This document shows, in pieces, positions 56,200 to 63,956 of a stretch of DNA of 64,000 bases (positions are counted from its first letter, which is position 1; every line of letters begins with the position of its first letter). The notes under the pieces were generated by a model. The model was not told where the DNA came from, did no database searches, and saw only the letters and a list, made by a program, of their open reading frames with translations. Source of the DNA: Sphingomonas sp. IC-56 (GTDB taxonomy: Bacteria > Pseudomonadota > Alphaproteobacteria > Sphingomonadales > Sphingomonadaceae); NCBI RefSeq assembly GCF_021043375.1, contig NZ_JAJNDV010000012.1, positions 20,430-84,429 of the forward strand. Direction: 5' to 3'. The translations under genes were made by a program, and so were the position numbers.

Positions 56200-56532
56200 G
56201 TGAGCGTGGCGGGCGCAGGGTTGGCGATCACCCTCATCGGGAGTCTGCTTCAAAACGCTCCCCGATCGGTGTGGATCTCGGTCGTATTTTTCGGCCTGGC
56301 CGCGCTGACCGCCGTTGGCGGCAATGTCCGTCTCATCGACGGCATCTTTCGGCGCAGGCCAGTGTTGCGCCGCAGCCGGTTGGACATTCAGCTCACAATG
56401 CTCATGCTTGGCGCTGCTGCTGGGTTTCTCAGCATGGAAGTCTATTCCGCGTCTAAGGGAGCTGGCAAACCCGCCCAGGCAGGGAGGAAGGCAAGTGCGT
56501 CGCCTCCAGCAGCCGGGCATCCCCGCCCCTGA
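56200..56532 (+). CDS. Small membrane protein (110 aa), start uncertain
   Basis: The GTG at 56200 begins a protein with two to three hydrophobic segments (GLAITLIGSLLQNAP, VWISVVFFGLAALTAVGG, LTMLMLGAAAGFLSM) and a proline/alanine-rich cytoplasmic tail. The same frame stays open for more than 200 bp upstream without a canonical start codon (DDIGDERTAEVSADLPYELQ), which may point to a 5'-truncated gene. No family is recognised. Confidence 0.4.
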   Translation: MSVAGAGLAITLIGSLLQNAPRSVWISVVFFGLAALTAVGGNVRLIDGIFRRRPVLRRSRLDIQLTMLMLGAAAGFLSMEVYSASKGAGKPAQAGRKASASPPAAGHPRP

Positions 56533-56597
56533 CGTTCTCGCCTAGAACGATCGTTTCGCCACTGGCAAATCCCCCGCCGTTCTGCTTGCGTTCTCAT

Positions 56598-56852
56598 ATG
56601 AGTCGGCGTGAGAAGCGGAAGGTGGAATTGGCGTTGGCGATCCTGCGGCGCAGCTTTGAGGGTGACCGGTTCACGCGCCCCGATCGCGGGCCGGCGCTTC
56701 AGCTCGCCCTGCGGGTGCTGCTGCCCTACACCGGACGGCACCTGTTGATCACCTTCTGGAATGCCTCTGACAATGAGAACACGCTTCAGCGAATCAACAA
56801 TCTGAAGAAGGTTTACGCTGTGATCGAGGGGGTGGCGGCGAAGCACCGCTAG
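56598..56852 (+). CDS. Hypothetical protein (84 aa)
   Basis: Starting at ATG 56598 the protein reads MSRREKRKVELALAILRRSF and ENTLQRINNLKKVYAVIEGV; it is basic, helical and compact. An earlier TTG at 56586 exists but is a weaker start. It is unrecognised. It precedes the 200-aa gene/ImmA pair by about 80 bp. Confidence 0.5.
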   Translation: MSRREKRKVELALAILRRSFEGDRFTRPDRGPALQLALRVLLPYTGRHLLITFWNASDNENTLQRINNLKKVYAVIEGVAAKHR

Positions 56853-56934
56853 GAACTCCGGTTTACAAATCCTATGCCGGTTGACAAATACTGCGATTTG
56901 CACATGATGCAGCTGCAACAGGGGGCTACCGGCT

Positions 56935-57537
56935 GTGACGAAGAAGTATCCGTGGGACATCCATTCTGACCTCACTGAAGAACGACTGGTGAAGGTCGCC
57001 GGTCTGATCCGGCGCGGACGCGAAGATGCTCTTGATCGGCACAACGAGGATATCGGCGACGACAACTGGTTGCTCGGGTGCAGCGCCTACCGGTTCGGCT
57101 GCTTCCGGATCGATCAGGCTGCTGAAACCGAAGCGTACCCGTGGCTGGTGGTGCTCAACCCCTCGCTCGAGTTCGTCTTCCAGATCGGCGCCTACCCCGT
57201 CCGCTTCTTCCGGGACGACGCAGATGAGCCGAGTATGCGCGGCCGCGCGCGTGCTCACGCCGAATTGGATCAGATGCACCTCGCCCTGCCCACCTCGGAG
57301 GATACGGCACTGACCTGCCGCTTCGTGGTCAACACCGATGGAGCGGGCTCTGTGCTCGCAATCAAGTTCGTCGCATTCGAAGGGGAAATGCCGGTCATGG
57401 TTTGGGACGTGCCGCTCGGTGCCGAACCGGTATATCTGCCAATCGCAGCCGAGGCCCCCTCGGAAGGCGTCGACCTGCCGGCACCCGCAGTCCGCTTGCC
57501 AAGCGAAGAAAAAGAGCGGAAGGGCGGCGCTGCCTGA
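56935..57537 (+). CDS. Hypothetical protein paired with an ImmA/IrrE regulator (200 aa)
   Basis: The protein starts MTKKYPWDIHSDLTEERLVK (GTG start). It has a globular acidic region (GDDNWLLGCSAYRFGCFRID, EAYPWLVVLNPSLEFVFQIG) and a disordered C-terminal tail (LPSEEKERKGGAA). No domain is recognised. It ends 32 bp before the XRE-ImmA/IrrE gene on the same strand, so it is a candidate toxin or substrate of that putative regulator/protease. Confidence 0.55.
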   Translation: MTKKYPWDIHSDLTEERLVKVAGLIRRGREDALDRHNEDIGDDNWLLGCSAYRFGCFRIDQAAETEAYPWLVVLNPSLEFVFQIGAYPVRFFRDDADEPSMRGRARAHAELDQMHLALPTSEDTALTCRFVVNTDGAGSVLAIKFVAFEGEMPVMVWDVPLGAEPVYLPIAAEAPSEGVDLPAPAVRLPSEEKERKGGAA

Positions 57538-57569
57538 GGCGGCGCTTCAGCACGAACGATACAGGATAG

Positions 57570-58718
57570 ATGATGTGGCCTGACGACGGCTTTGCCGGCG
57601 AGCAGCTGCGACTCGCGCGGCTCGCGCATGGATTGTCGCTTGATGAGCTTGGTCAGCAGGTGGCTGTCAGCCGCCAGTATCTGCACCAGCTGGAGGTCGG
57701 CACGAAGCCGCCAACGCAGGAGATGAAGGCTGCGCTCGCGGATGCACTCGGCGTCACGACGCGCTTCTTCGCGCCCAGCACGCGGGCTGCCGTGCATGCC
57801 GAACAGTGCCACTTCCGCAAACAGGCGACGACGCCCGTTTCGGTGACCAGTCAGGTTCTCGCTCGTGGCACCCTGCTCGATCGCTTCATCGCGCGCCTTG
57901 ATGCCGCCCTTGAGCTTCCACCGGTCGACTTTCCGCAAATTGCGGTGTCATCGGCCGAGGACATCGAGGCGGCTGCGGAAGCCTGCCGCCGCCATTGGGG
58001 CCTTGGCCTCACTGGCCCGATTACGAACATGACGCGAGTGGTTGAAAACGCAGGCGCGGTGGTCATCTGCTTCAGCGGCATCTCTGATCGCGTCGATGCG
58101 CTCTCGATGGATCGGCCGCGTCCGCTGATCATCCGCAGCGAGGCCAAGCCAGCCGCCTGTCGTCTGCGGTTCGACATCGCGCACGAGTGCGCGCACCTGG
58201 TGATGCACCGTGGTATTCAGACCGGCGATCGAGAGACGGAAGGTCAAGCGCATCGTTTCGCCAGCGCTTTCCTCCTGCCCCGGGGCGTTTTCGCACGCGA
58301 ATTCCCGCAGGGGCGCTATCTCAATTGGGCCGCAATCTTCAATCTCAAGTTGCGCTGGAAAGTGTCGGCGCGCGCAATCATCCGCCGGGCTTATGATCTC
58401 GGGCTGATCACCGCCGATCGCTATCGGTCAGGCAACATCCACTTGAACCGCAACGGGCAGGCGAAGGTCGAGCTGCACGACGACGTCATCGAACCCGAGA
58501 CTCCTGAAGTGCTCACAAGCGCCTTCGCCGCTCTAACGAGTGATCGTCGCGATGCATTGCGAGAATTGGCTGTAAGCGTTGATCTGGGCGACGCCATGTT
58601 CGAACGGCTGCTCGGCCAGCGCCTGCCGGCCGTTACACTAACGTCCTACCCAGAAAATGTCGTACCGCTTTTCAGATCCACAAGTTCAAGCAACCGAGAC
58701 GCCGGTGGCAACCTGTAG
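57570..58718 (+). CDS. XRE-family regulator fused to ImmA/IrrE metallopeptidase
   Basis: This 382-residue protein has an N-terminal XRE helix-turn-helix (residues 11-63: LRLARLAHGLSLDELGQQVA, SRQYLHQLEVGTKP). The zinc peptidase domain contains HEXXH in FDIAHECAHLVMH (205-209) and a third ligand glutamate in EGQAHRFASAFLLP (Glu224). Such proteins cleave repressors (ImmA in ICEBs1) or act as regulators of stress and of toxin-antitoxin modules. The C-terminal 130 residues are an unassigned helical domain. ATG ATG at 57570 offers two adjacent starts. Confidence 0.85.
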   Translation: MMWPDDGFAGEQLRLARLAHGLSLDELGQQVAVSRQYLHQLEVGTKPPTQEMKAALADALGVTTRFFAPSTRAAVHAEQCHFRKQATTPVSVTSQVLARGTLLDRFIARLDAALELPPVDFPQIAVSSAEDIEAAAEACRRHWGLGLTGPITNMTRVVENAGAVVICFSGISDRVDALSMDRPRPLIIRSEAKPAACRLRFDIAHECAHLVMHRGIQTGDRETEGQAHRFASAFLLPRGVFAREFPQGRYLNWAAIFNLKLRWKVSARAIIRRAYDLGLITADRYRSGNIHLNRNGQAKVELHDDVIEPETPEVLTSAFAALTSDRRDALRELAVSVDLGDAMFERLLGQRLPAVTLTSYPENVVPLFRSTSSSNRDAGGNL

Positions 58719-58742
58719 AACGAGCTCATACCGGAGCTGAAG

Positions 58743-59711
58743 CTACTTTTTAAAAGCTGCGAGCCCTTCAAGTATCTTTGCAATACCTGCCAAATCATCG
58801 CCCTGAAGCTTGCGCGCCTCTAAGTACTCAGTCGTGTGCCCCGATGTGATCGGTTTTGTCATGCTGGAGAAGGCACCAGTACGAATCGCCTGCACGAGAT
58901 CGGCGCCATCATCAGATGACCTGATTACAGCATACGCAAATTCCATTTCCTCACGTGCGCGCTGTATCTCTTCATAATATTTAAATTCATCCATCGCGGC
59001 CCGATATTGCTTCAAAAAAAAGAAAGCAATGAACTCCACGAAAAAGAGAATGCCGAACCTTGGAGCAAGCTGAGCCAGAATCTCAGTAGGTGTAAGATCC
59101 TTCAAAGAAAGCGTTGAGGCCTGAACATAGAAGAATAGCAGCCCAAATCCTGCTATTGCAGCACCTATAAACAGATACAGCGCGGACCTCTTAAACATTT
59201 TCTCCGCAACAAGCCTCGAAGAGGTGCTATTCATCCGCAGAATATGCTCAGACCCTCTGGAACTCGCGCCTACAGCAGCGTGATCGACTGTGTTCCCGTG
59301 AGCCGAAGCCGATGAGGAGCCAATCGCGACCCCGATAGATACTCCAGAACTCGGTAGCACTTCGCCAGTAATGGAAGGATCATCCTTGCCTAGATATTCA
59401 TGGCGCTCGTGCTCAGACATGCGCTTCATGCGCAACGATTCTAGCGGTAGCGCTCCAAACGCTAAGTCAAATATGATCGGCAAAATTCCCACACAGAAGG
59501 CCACAAGCACCTCTGTGTAGCTGTCAGCAAACGTTAACAGAGGATCCTTGTGAAATTCCCAGGTGTTCATCCTTATGATAACGCCGCCGAGCGCGATGAG
59601 CGTTGCGACACTCCAAACGAGGTATTCATAAGCTCGTGCACGTTGACGCTTACTGCGACGCGCGTTCAACCCCACCTTGAAGCTGCTTACAAGCAGTGAA
59701 ATCGGATCCAT
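58743..59711 (-). CDS. Four-helix membrane protein in the SIR2 cassette
   Basis: This 322-residue protein starts MDPISLLVSSFKVGLNARRS (an in-frame TTG at 59723 could add four residues). It has four hydrophobic segments: YLVWSVATLIALGGVII, VLVAFCVGILPIIFDLAF, ALYLFIGAAIAGFGLLFFYV and FGILFFVEFIAFFFL. Between TM2 and TM3 lies an 80-residue soluble stretch rich in Ser/Gly, and the C-terminal 90 residues are soluble and helical. No family is recognised. It is last in a minus-strand run behind a lipoprotein and a SIR2-like protein, in lower-GC DNA than the core genome. Confidence 0.7.
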   Translation of the reverse strand: MDPISLLVSSFKVGLNARRSKRQRARAYEYLVWSVATLIALGGVIIRMNTWEFHKDPLLTFADSYTEVLVAFCVGILPIIFDLAFGALPLESLRMKRMSEHERHEYLGKDDPSITGEVLPSSGVSIGVAIGSSSASAHGNTVDHAAVGASSRGSEHILRMNSTSSRLVAEKMFKRSALYLFIGAAIAGFGLLFFYVQASTLSLKDLTPTEILAQLAPRFGILFFVEFIAFFFLKQYRAAMDEFKYYEEIQRAREEMEFAYAVIRSSDDGADLVQAIRTGAFSSMTKPITSGHTTEYLEARKLQGDDLAGIAKILEGLAAFKK

Positions 59712-59750
59712 GACTTTTCGCAAAACCTTCTACCTGAGATCCATTGCGGA

Positions 59751-60467
59751 TCAGCTAACCACCCGTTCTGGCGCACGTAGCGTCGAGCCATCCGCATAGA
59801 CGATCTGCTCAGGCTCGAACCGAAACCGCTTGGCTTTGTCGAGTTGCATAATCTTCTTATGTTCGTCCATGAACTCATTGATTTCCATGCTCAGTTCGAT
59901 GGTCTTGCGCTCACCTGGAGCGACGGCATCCTCGGATTGCATCGGCACGCGGATGTATTCGTCTCCGAACGTGTCGATGAAAACTGCCTCCCCCTTAAGC
60001 GCCTTGATCGGCTTCGAGCCGCTGTTAGCGACCGCAAAAGTCAGCAGTTCGTTGCTATCGAAACGGCCCGCCTGCGGTGAGCTGGGTAAGAACTTAGCGT
60101 CGATGAAGGCCACCGTCACGGCCTTGGAAATCTGCTCGGCGACGGCCTTTCGCTTCTGCTCGACGTCAGCCTTCAACTCTTCCACCATGCGCTGATCCTC
60201 CGACATTCCGTCGACCCACTTGCGCTGCGCCTCGAGTGCCTCGCCTACGGTCTTCGCCCCATCAGCCAGCTGCTGATTGCCGAATGCCTTCGCCATTTCA
60301 CGACGCATCAAATAGCCGGCCAGCAGCTTTTTATCGTCTTCGTTCAGCTTCTTCCCGATCTCGGCCAGCGCTTGCTGATTGCCGGAAGCTGGCAGCTGTT
60401 CTTTCTTGACCGAATTGCAGCCGGCTAGTGCCAATGCGGCAGCTGCGATTATCCACCCCTTGTTCAT
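59751..60467 (-). CDS. Lipoprotein of the SIR2 cassette
   Basis: This 238-residue protein has a perfect lipobox (MNKGWIIAAAALALAGCNSV, Cys17). The first part of the mature protein is helical and charged (KKLNEDDKKLLAGYLMRREM, VEELKADVEQKRKAVAEQIS). From about residue 115 it becomes beta-rich (AGRFDSNELLTFAVANSGSK, EAVFIDTFGDEYIRVPMQ), like an Ig-type fold. It is anchored in a membrane and faces the periplasm. It begins 10 bp after the SIR2-like stop and is followed by the membrane protein. Confidence 0.75.
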   Translation of the reverse strand: MNKGWIIAAAALALAGCNSVKKEQLPASGNQQALAEIGKKLNEDDKKLLAGYLMRREMAKAFGNQQLADGAKTVGEALEAQRKWVDGMSEDQRMVEELKADVEQKRKAVAEQISKAVTVAFIDAKFLPSSPQAGRFDSNELLTFAVANSGSKPIKALKGEAVFIDTFGDEYIRVPMQSEDAVAPGERKTIELSMEINEFMDEHKKIMQLDKAKRFRFEPEQIVYADGSTLRAPERVVS

Positions 60468-60477
60468 TCCCCCTCCG

Positions 60478-61542
60478 TTATCTCAAGCTTAGCTGCAGAT
60501 TATGATGATCGAAAAACTCTCGGCACGATCCATCATCGACCATAATGCGAGAACTATGGTGAGCAAGAAGCCTCATCTGCTCTTCGACCATTTCTCGGTT
60601 CGCTGATGATGTCTTGTACGCTGTGCTCATTACTCTCGTCGCCCGCCGGTATTCGTAGGACGGCCTGATAAGCTCCAGGTTTTGATCTAGATAGCCGAAA
60701 CCTAGGATGATTATTGTTCCAGCTTCTCCAACCGCCGCTTTGACAAGACCTGACACCTCGCTTTCCACGCTTTCGGTGAAGGTGCGCAGTCTTTCTCCGA
60801 CACGGAACGGATTCAGCCGGTCCGACCCACCGAAAGGAACCACATCCTCGCTCTGAGGCGCCTGCCAGGGCAGAGGACCAAGTGATCCGTAGGGATGTAT
60901 GAACTGAACGCAGGAGAGAGCGTCAGCTGCCGCGTCCGCGCTCACGTCGAAATAGTCCTGCATTGCGAGCCAAAGAAACTGCTCCACGCAGCGATCATAA
61001 TTGAATATCACGAATCTCAAATCGCGAAATGCTCCGACGAGGTCCGCACGATGAACCTGTGACATCATCAATTGAGAAAACGGAGCATACCAGGTATCAA
61101 AAAGTTCTGGGTTACCAAGACCTGCCGCGATGGGGCGTGGATCATCATCAACCCAGTGATATGGAGGATGATGGATTAACTTTGATCCTTTTTCCGCTCT
61201 CAGAATACACGCTGCGATCGCCGTCTTCCCTAGACGCTCAACGTGTACGTCACCCTGATGTGCATGCAAAAAGTTGTCGATGGAGAGAGCGAGCGGCAGC
61301 CCTTTCGCGATCTTTCTCGCCGCTCCCTGCAAGGACCGCACTTGCGAGACATCGCCCAGCGATTGAAGCTTATAAGCGCTCTGCAGATGTGGAAGTAGCG
61401 CAGGACTTTCGAAACCATAGGCGTTTGCATCAGTCGTGCGCAGCAGTGAGGCTATTTGCTCTTTTAACTCATTACCCGACGGCAGCCCCAGCTCGCAAGA
61501 TGCCCCTGCGCCGATGACGAAGGTAGTTGGCTGCTTGAACAT
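60478..61542 (-). CDS. SIR2-like domain protein (putative NAD-binding defence effector)
   Basis: This 354-residue protein starts MFKQPTTFVIGAGASCELGL, with a SIR2-type nucleotide-binding loop (GAGAS at 11-15, then LPSGNELKEQI). Later SIR2-family landmarks are SIDNFL (88-92), VIFNYDRCVEQFL (Asn181-Asp183), FIHPYGSLG (His216 in the position of the usual K-L-H-G-S) and ILGFGYLDQNLELI. SIR2-like domains in anti-phage systems hydrolyse NAD. The chosen ATG follows a strong RBS (GGAGGGGCAAGC), 50 bp after the repressor stop. Enzyme activity is inferred from fold only. Confidence 0.75.
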   Translation of the reverse strand: MFKQPTTFVIGAGASCELGLPSGNELKEQIASLLRTTDANAYGFESPALLPHLQSAYKLQSLGDVSQVRSLQGAARKIAKGLPLALSIDNFLHAHQGDVHVERLGKTAIAACILRAEKGSKLIHHPPYHWVDDDPRPIAAGLGNPELFDTWYAPFSQLMMSQVHRADLVGAFRDLRFVIFNYDRCVEQFLWLAMQDYFDVSADAAADALSCVQFIHPYGSLGPLPWQAPQSEDVVPFGGSDRLNPFRVGERLRTFTESVESEVSGLVKAAVGEAGTIIILGFGYLDQNLELIRPSYEYRRATRVMSTAYKTSSANREMVEEQMRLLAHHSSRIMVDDGSCREFFDHHNLQLSLR

Positions 61543-61592
61543 GTGCTTGCCCCTCCACGCGTGAACCGCCGTCTTCTCGAGCCGTTGTGAGG

Positions 61593-62252
61593 CTACATCT
61601 TCCGCAGGTTGCCGCAAACGCGGCCGATGATGCGCAGCTCGTCCATGTGGAAGGTTTCGTCGGTCACTTGGGCGTTGTCGGACATGACCTTCACCATGCC
61701 GCCGCCCATTGAACGCAGACGGTTGAGGCCGCCGAGGTCGCCATAGCCGCAGGCCCAGATTTCGTCCTGGACCGTCATGCGGGTTTGGCCGGTGTCGATT
61801 AGCACCAGGTCGCCATCTAGGATCGTCGGGTACATCGAATCGCCGCGGCCGCGCGCGAAGCGCAGGAGGTGCGCCGGCGACTTGGTGAAATGCTCCATCC
61901 AGTCGCGCGGCACGTAGCGGCGGATCGTCTCGTGCTGATCGTGGAGCACCGTTGAGCCCATTCCGAACTCAAGCGTGATCTCCTCCACGGGCACGAGATC
62001 AAGCTGCTCGGCCATGTCCGCGGTCGTCAGCAACGGACCAGAGCGTGGCGTTGGATCTGGCGTCTGCCCAGCTAGATACTCAGCCGTAGTGCCAAGCGCA
62101 TGCGCGATCTTAGGAAGATATGCTGAACTGCGAGAGTCACCTCGCACGAGCGCGTTTATCGTGCTCTGCCCTAAACCCACGCGTCGGGCGAGCTCGGCTT
62201 GCGACAGCCTTGCGGCTGCCAAGCGTTCCCCTATTCGTTCTCCGACGGTCAT
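61593..62252 (-). CDS. Phage CI-like repressor, XRE plus S24 peptidase
   Basis: This 219-residue protein has an N-terminal helix-turn-helix (RLAAARLSQAELARRVGLGQ, STINALVRG) and a C-terminal S24 (LexA/CI) domain with nucleophile Ser139 in GRGDSMYPTILDGDLV. The catalytic lysine of the family is usually in a V-K-R-L motif before GG; here the aligned residue appears to be asparagine (GGLNRLRSMGGGMVKVM, Asn177). The repressor may therefore not autocleave normally. It is divergent from the Cro-like gene over two palindromic operators. Confidence 0.85.
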   Translation of the reverse strand: MTVGERIGERLAAARLSQAELARRVGLGQSTINALVRGDSRSSAYLPKIAHALGTTAEYLAGQTPDPTPRSGPLLTTADMAEQLDLVPVEEITLEFGMGSTVLHDQHETIRRYVPRDWMEHFTKSPAHLLRFARGRGDSMYPTILDGDLVLIDTGQTRMTVQDEIWACGYGDLGGLNRLRSMGGGMVKVMSDNAQVTDETFHMDELRIIGRVCGNLRKM

Positions 62253-62263
62253 ACAGTTTCGTC

Positions 62264-62326
62264 TAACGGAATGCCGTTAATAGCCACCGCGTTTTTCCGC
62301 TTGCTCACCTAACGCCTCCCGTTAGG
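62264..62326. promoter_or_regulatory. Two repressor operators in the CI/Cro intergenic region
   Basis: TAACGG-aatg-CCGTTA (62264-62279) and CCTAACG-cctcc-CGTTAGG (62308-62326) share the half-site TAACG/CGTTA. Centre spacing differs by one base. One lies 12 bp from the repressor start and the other 9 bp from the Cro-like start, the arrangement of a lysogeny switch. Confidence 0.7.
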
Positions 62327-62334
62327 CAAATGGC

Positions 62335-62667
62335 ATGCCGATTCACTCCAGGCCCGAGACGCCGCTGGCTCGCGCCGTTCGCGCGATGGGCTCGCAATCA
62401 AGCTTTGGCCGTCTGATCGGTCGACGGCAGTCGACTGTGTTCGGCTGGCTGAAAGATGCCAAACTACTTCCGGCAGAGCATGTGCTCCTCGTTGAGCGGG
62501 CCACCGGCGTCTCCCGTCACGATCTCCGGCCCGACATCTACCCTCTCGACACCACCGTCACTGGTTCCCTGCCCCTCTCCCATAATGGTGGTGACGTAGC
62601 GAACGGCGCTCCGATGGTCGCGTTCAATCGGGGCGCCGTTTTGCCCTTCGAGGTCGGCAATGACTGA
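62335..62667 (+). CDS. YdaS/Cro-like phage regulator (110 aa)
   Basis: The protein starts MPIHSRPETPLARAVRAMGS and continues FGRLIGRRQSTVFGWLKDAK, a compact helix-turn-helix, with ERATGVSRHDLRPDIYP, the characteristic YdaS/Cro ending. It is divergent from the CI-like repressor and should oppose it in the lytic switch. A Pro/Gly-rich tail of about 40 residues follows with no assigned role. Confidence 0.82.
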   Translation: MPIHSRPETPLARAVRAMGSQSSFGRLIGRRQSTVFGWLKDAKLLPAEHVLLVERATGVSRHDLRPDIYPLDTTVTGSLPLSHNGGDVANGAPMVAFNRGAVLPFEVGND

Positions 62668-62803
62668 CCGCCTCACCCAATACCCCGCGGGTCGCAACGC
62701 GGGCGCGGGCGCTTCGATCGTCCCTAGCGGTCGAAGCGCCCGCCATTCAGTCGGGCGGCTACTTTGCCATGCCGCGCTTCTTCGACAAGGTATCGACCGA
62801 AGC

Positions 62804-63043
62804 TCAAGCGGATATCGCGGTCGACTTTGCCCCCTTAGCGAAGGCGAGCAGCTCCTCGGGATCGAACTCGAGCCGTTCCACTTTGATGCCCTGCGCTTCG
62901 AAGGCTTTGAGTTGGGGGTCGGCGGCAGCTTTGTACGCCTCGGCGCTGGGCAGGAGCGTGCCGCCGCAGACCTCGTTGAATCTCGCATAGTTCTTCTCGT
63001 CGGGCCAAAGCACATGGATGCTGTCGGGAGCAGTCTGCGGCAT
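62804..63043 (-). CDS. Hypothetical protein (79 aa)
   Basis: The protein is acidic and coherent, MPQTAPDSIHVLWPDEKNYA then RFNEVCGGTLLPSAEAYKAA and KVERLEFDPEELLAFAKGAK. A good ribosome-binding site (AGAAGAGGT) precedes the ATG at 63043. A plus-strand frame over the same DNA (62660-63136) has a less protein-like composition. The gene lies between Cro-like and Ogr-like genes on the opposite strand; function is unknown. Confidence 0.6.
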   Translation of the reverse strand: MPQTAPDSIHVLWPDEKNYARFNEVCGGTLLPSAEAYKAAADPQLKAFEAQGIKVERLEFDPEELLAFAKGAKSTAISA

Positions 63044-63132
63044 GGATACCTCTTCTCAGTCGAAGGATCGGAACTCCCGACTGTAGCCGGAGGGGGAGCG
63101 GCGGCAAGCTGCTCCCCGGAAGGCCGCGCGTC

Positions 63133-63631
63133 GTGACCTTGCTCCGCGCGCCCTGCACCATCCCCAACGCGATCACCCGCATCGCCGGCCAGATCGGCTG
63201 GGCCGAGGTGTCGCGCATCGCGCGCCGCCGTGAGCGCACCGTGCGCTATTGGGCCGCGCCCAAGCCCAAGGGCGCGCCCACCGTCGATCAGGCTGTCGCC
63301 CTGGACGCCGCCTTCGTTGCCGGGGGGCGGCCAGGGGCACCCGCTGCTCGAAACCTATGCGCAGCTGCTCGATGTGCAGATCACCGATCAACTCGCCTGT
63401 CAGCGTGCCCTTGCCGACGATCTCGCCCGCGTCCTGCGCGAATGTGGGGAAGCCGCCGGCGCAACCATCGTCGTCACACAACCCGGCGCCAGCCCGCGCG
63501 ACATTCACCGCGCGCTCGCCGAGACAGAGGAAGTGCACAGCGCCACCGGCGCGATGTTGCGGCGCCTCAAAAGTTTCCTGCCGTTCGGCGCGGGGCCGAA
63601 CGCAGCGAAAGCCGGGGGAGCCCATGTCTAA
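63133..63631 (+). pseudogene. Phage regulatory protein with a frameshift
   Basis: The GTG at 63133 begins TLLRAPCTIPNAITRIAGQI, GWAEVSRIARRRERTVRYW and VDQAVALDAAFVAGG. At a run of six G (63322-63327) the frame must shift by one base to continue HPLLETYAQLLDVQI, QRALADDLARVLRECG and LRRLKSFLPFGAGPNAA to 63631. The two halves together make a sensible HTH-like regulatory protein of about 165 residues. The extra G may be a sequencing error, a true mutation or a slippage site. It overlaps the Ogr-like gene by 8 bp. Confidence 0.65.
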
Positions 63632-63956
63632 GATTACCCGTCACCGCCTGCCCACCGTCCACTGCCCGCATTGCCGCGCGCGTTCGATGGTCCGCACAAG
63701 CGAGGAACTGACCAACACGGTGCGCGAGATCCGCTACACCTGCTCGAACGAAGAGTGCAATTTCAGCTTCGTCGCGCAGCTGTCGATCGTGCGGACCATC
63801 CGACCCAGCCCCAAGCCCAATCCCGACGTGCACCTGCCGATCTCCAATTCCGAACGCTGCGGCCCCAAGCCGCGCCACGCCAACGACGATGTGCCCACAC
63901 CGGCGAACGACGTGGAGGTCACGCCGCCCGCGGCCGAAATCACCATGAGCGGCTAA
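63624..63956 (+). CDS. ogr: Ogr/Delta-type zinc-finger late transcription activator
   Basis: This 110-residue protein opens MSKITRHRLPTVHCPHCRAR and continues SEELTNTVREIRYTCSNEEC. The Cys pattern (C-x2-C ... C-x4-C) is that of phage P2 Ogr and P4 Delta, which activate phage late genes by contacting RNA polymerase. A Pro/Asn-rich tail follows. Its last 14 codons and stop region lie in a large inverted repeat. It should activate late genes located beyond the window. Confidence 0.85.
   Translation: MSKITRHRLPTVHCPHCRARSMVRTSEELTNTVREIRYTCSNEECNFSFVAQLSIVRTIRPSPKPNPDVHLPISNSERCGPKPRHANDDVPTPANDVEVTPPAAEITMSG

Noticed and set aside
62660..63136. Plus-strand frame of 158 codons overlapping the Cro-like gene end by 8 bp
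   Set aside because: Its composition is unlike a folded protein, and the opposite strand holds a coherent 79-residue gene with a good ribosome-binding site.
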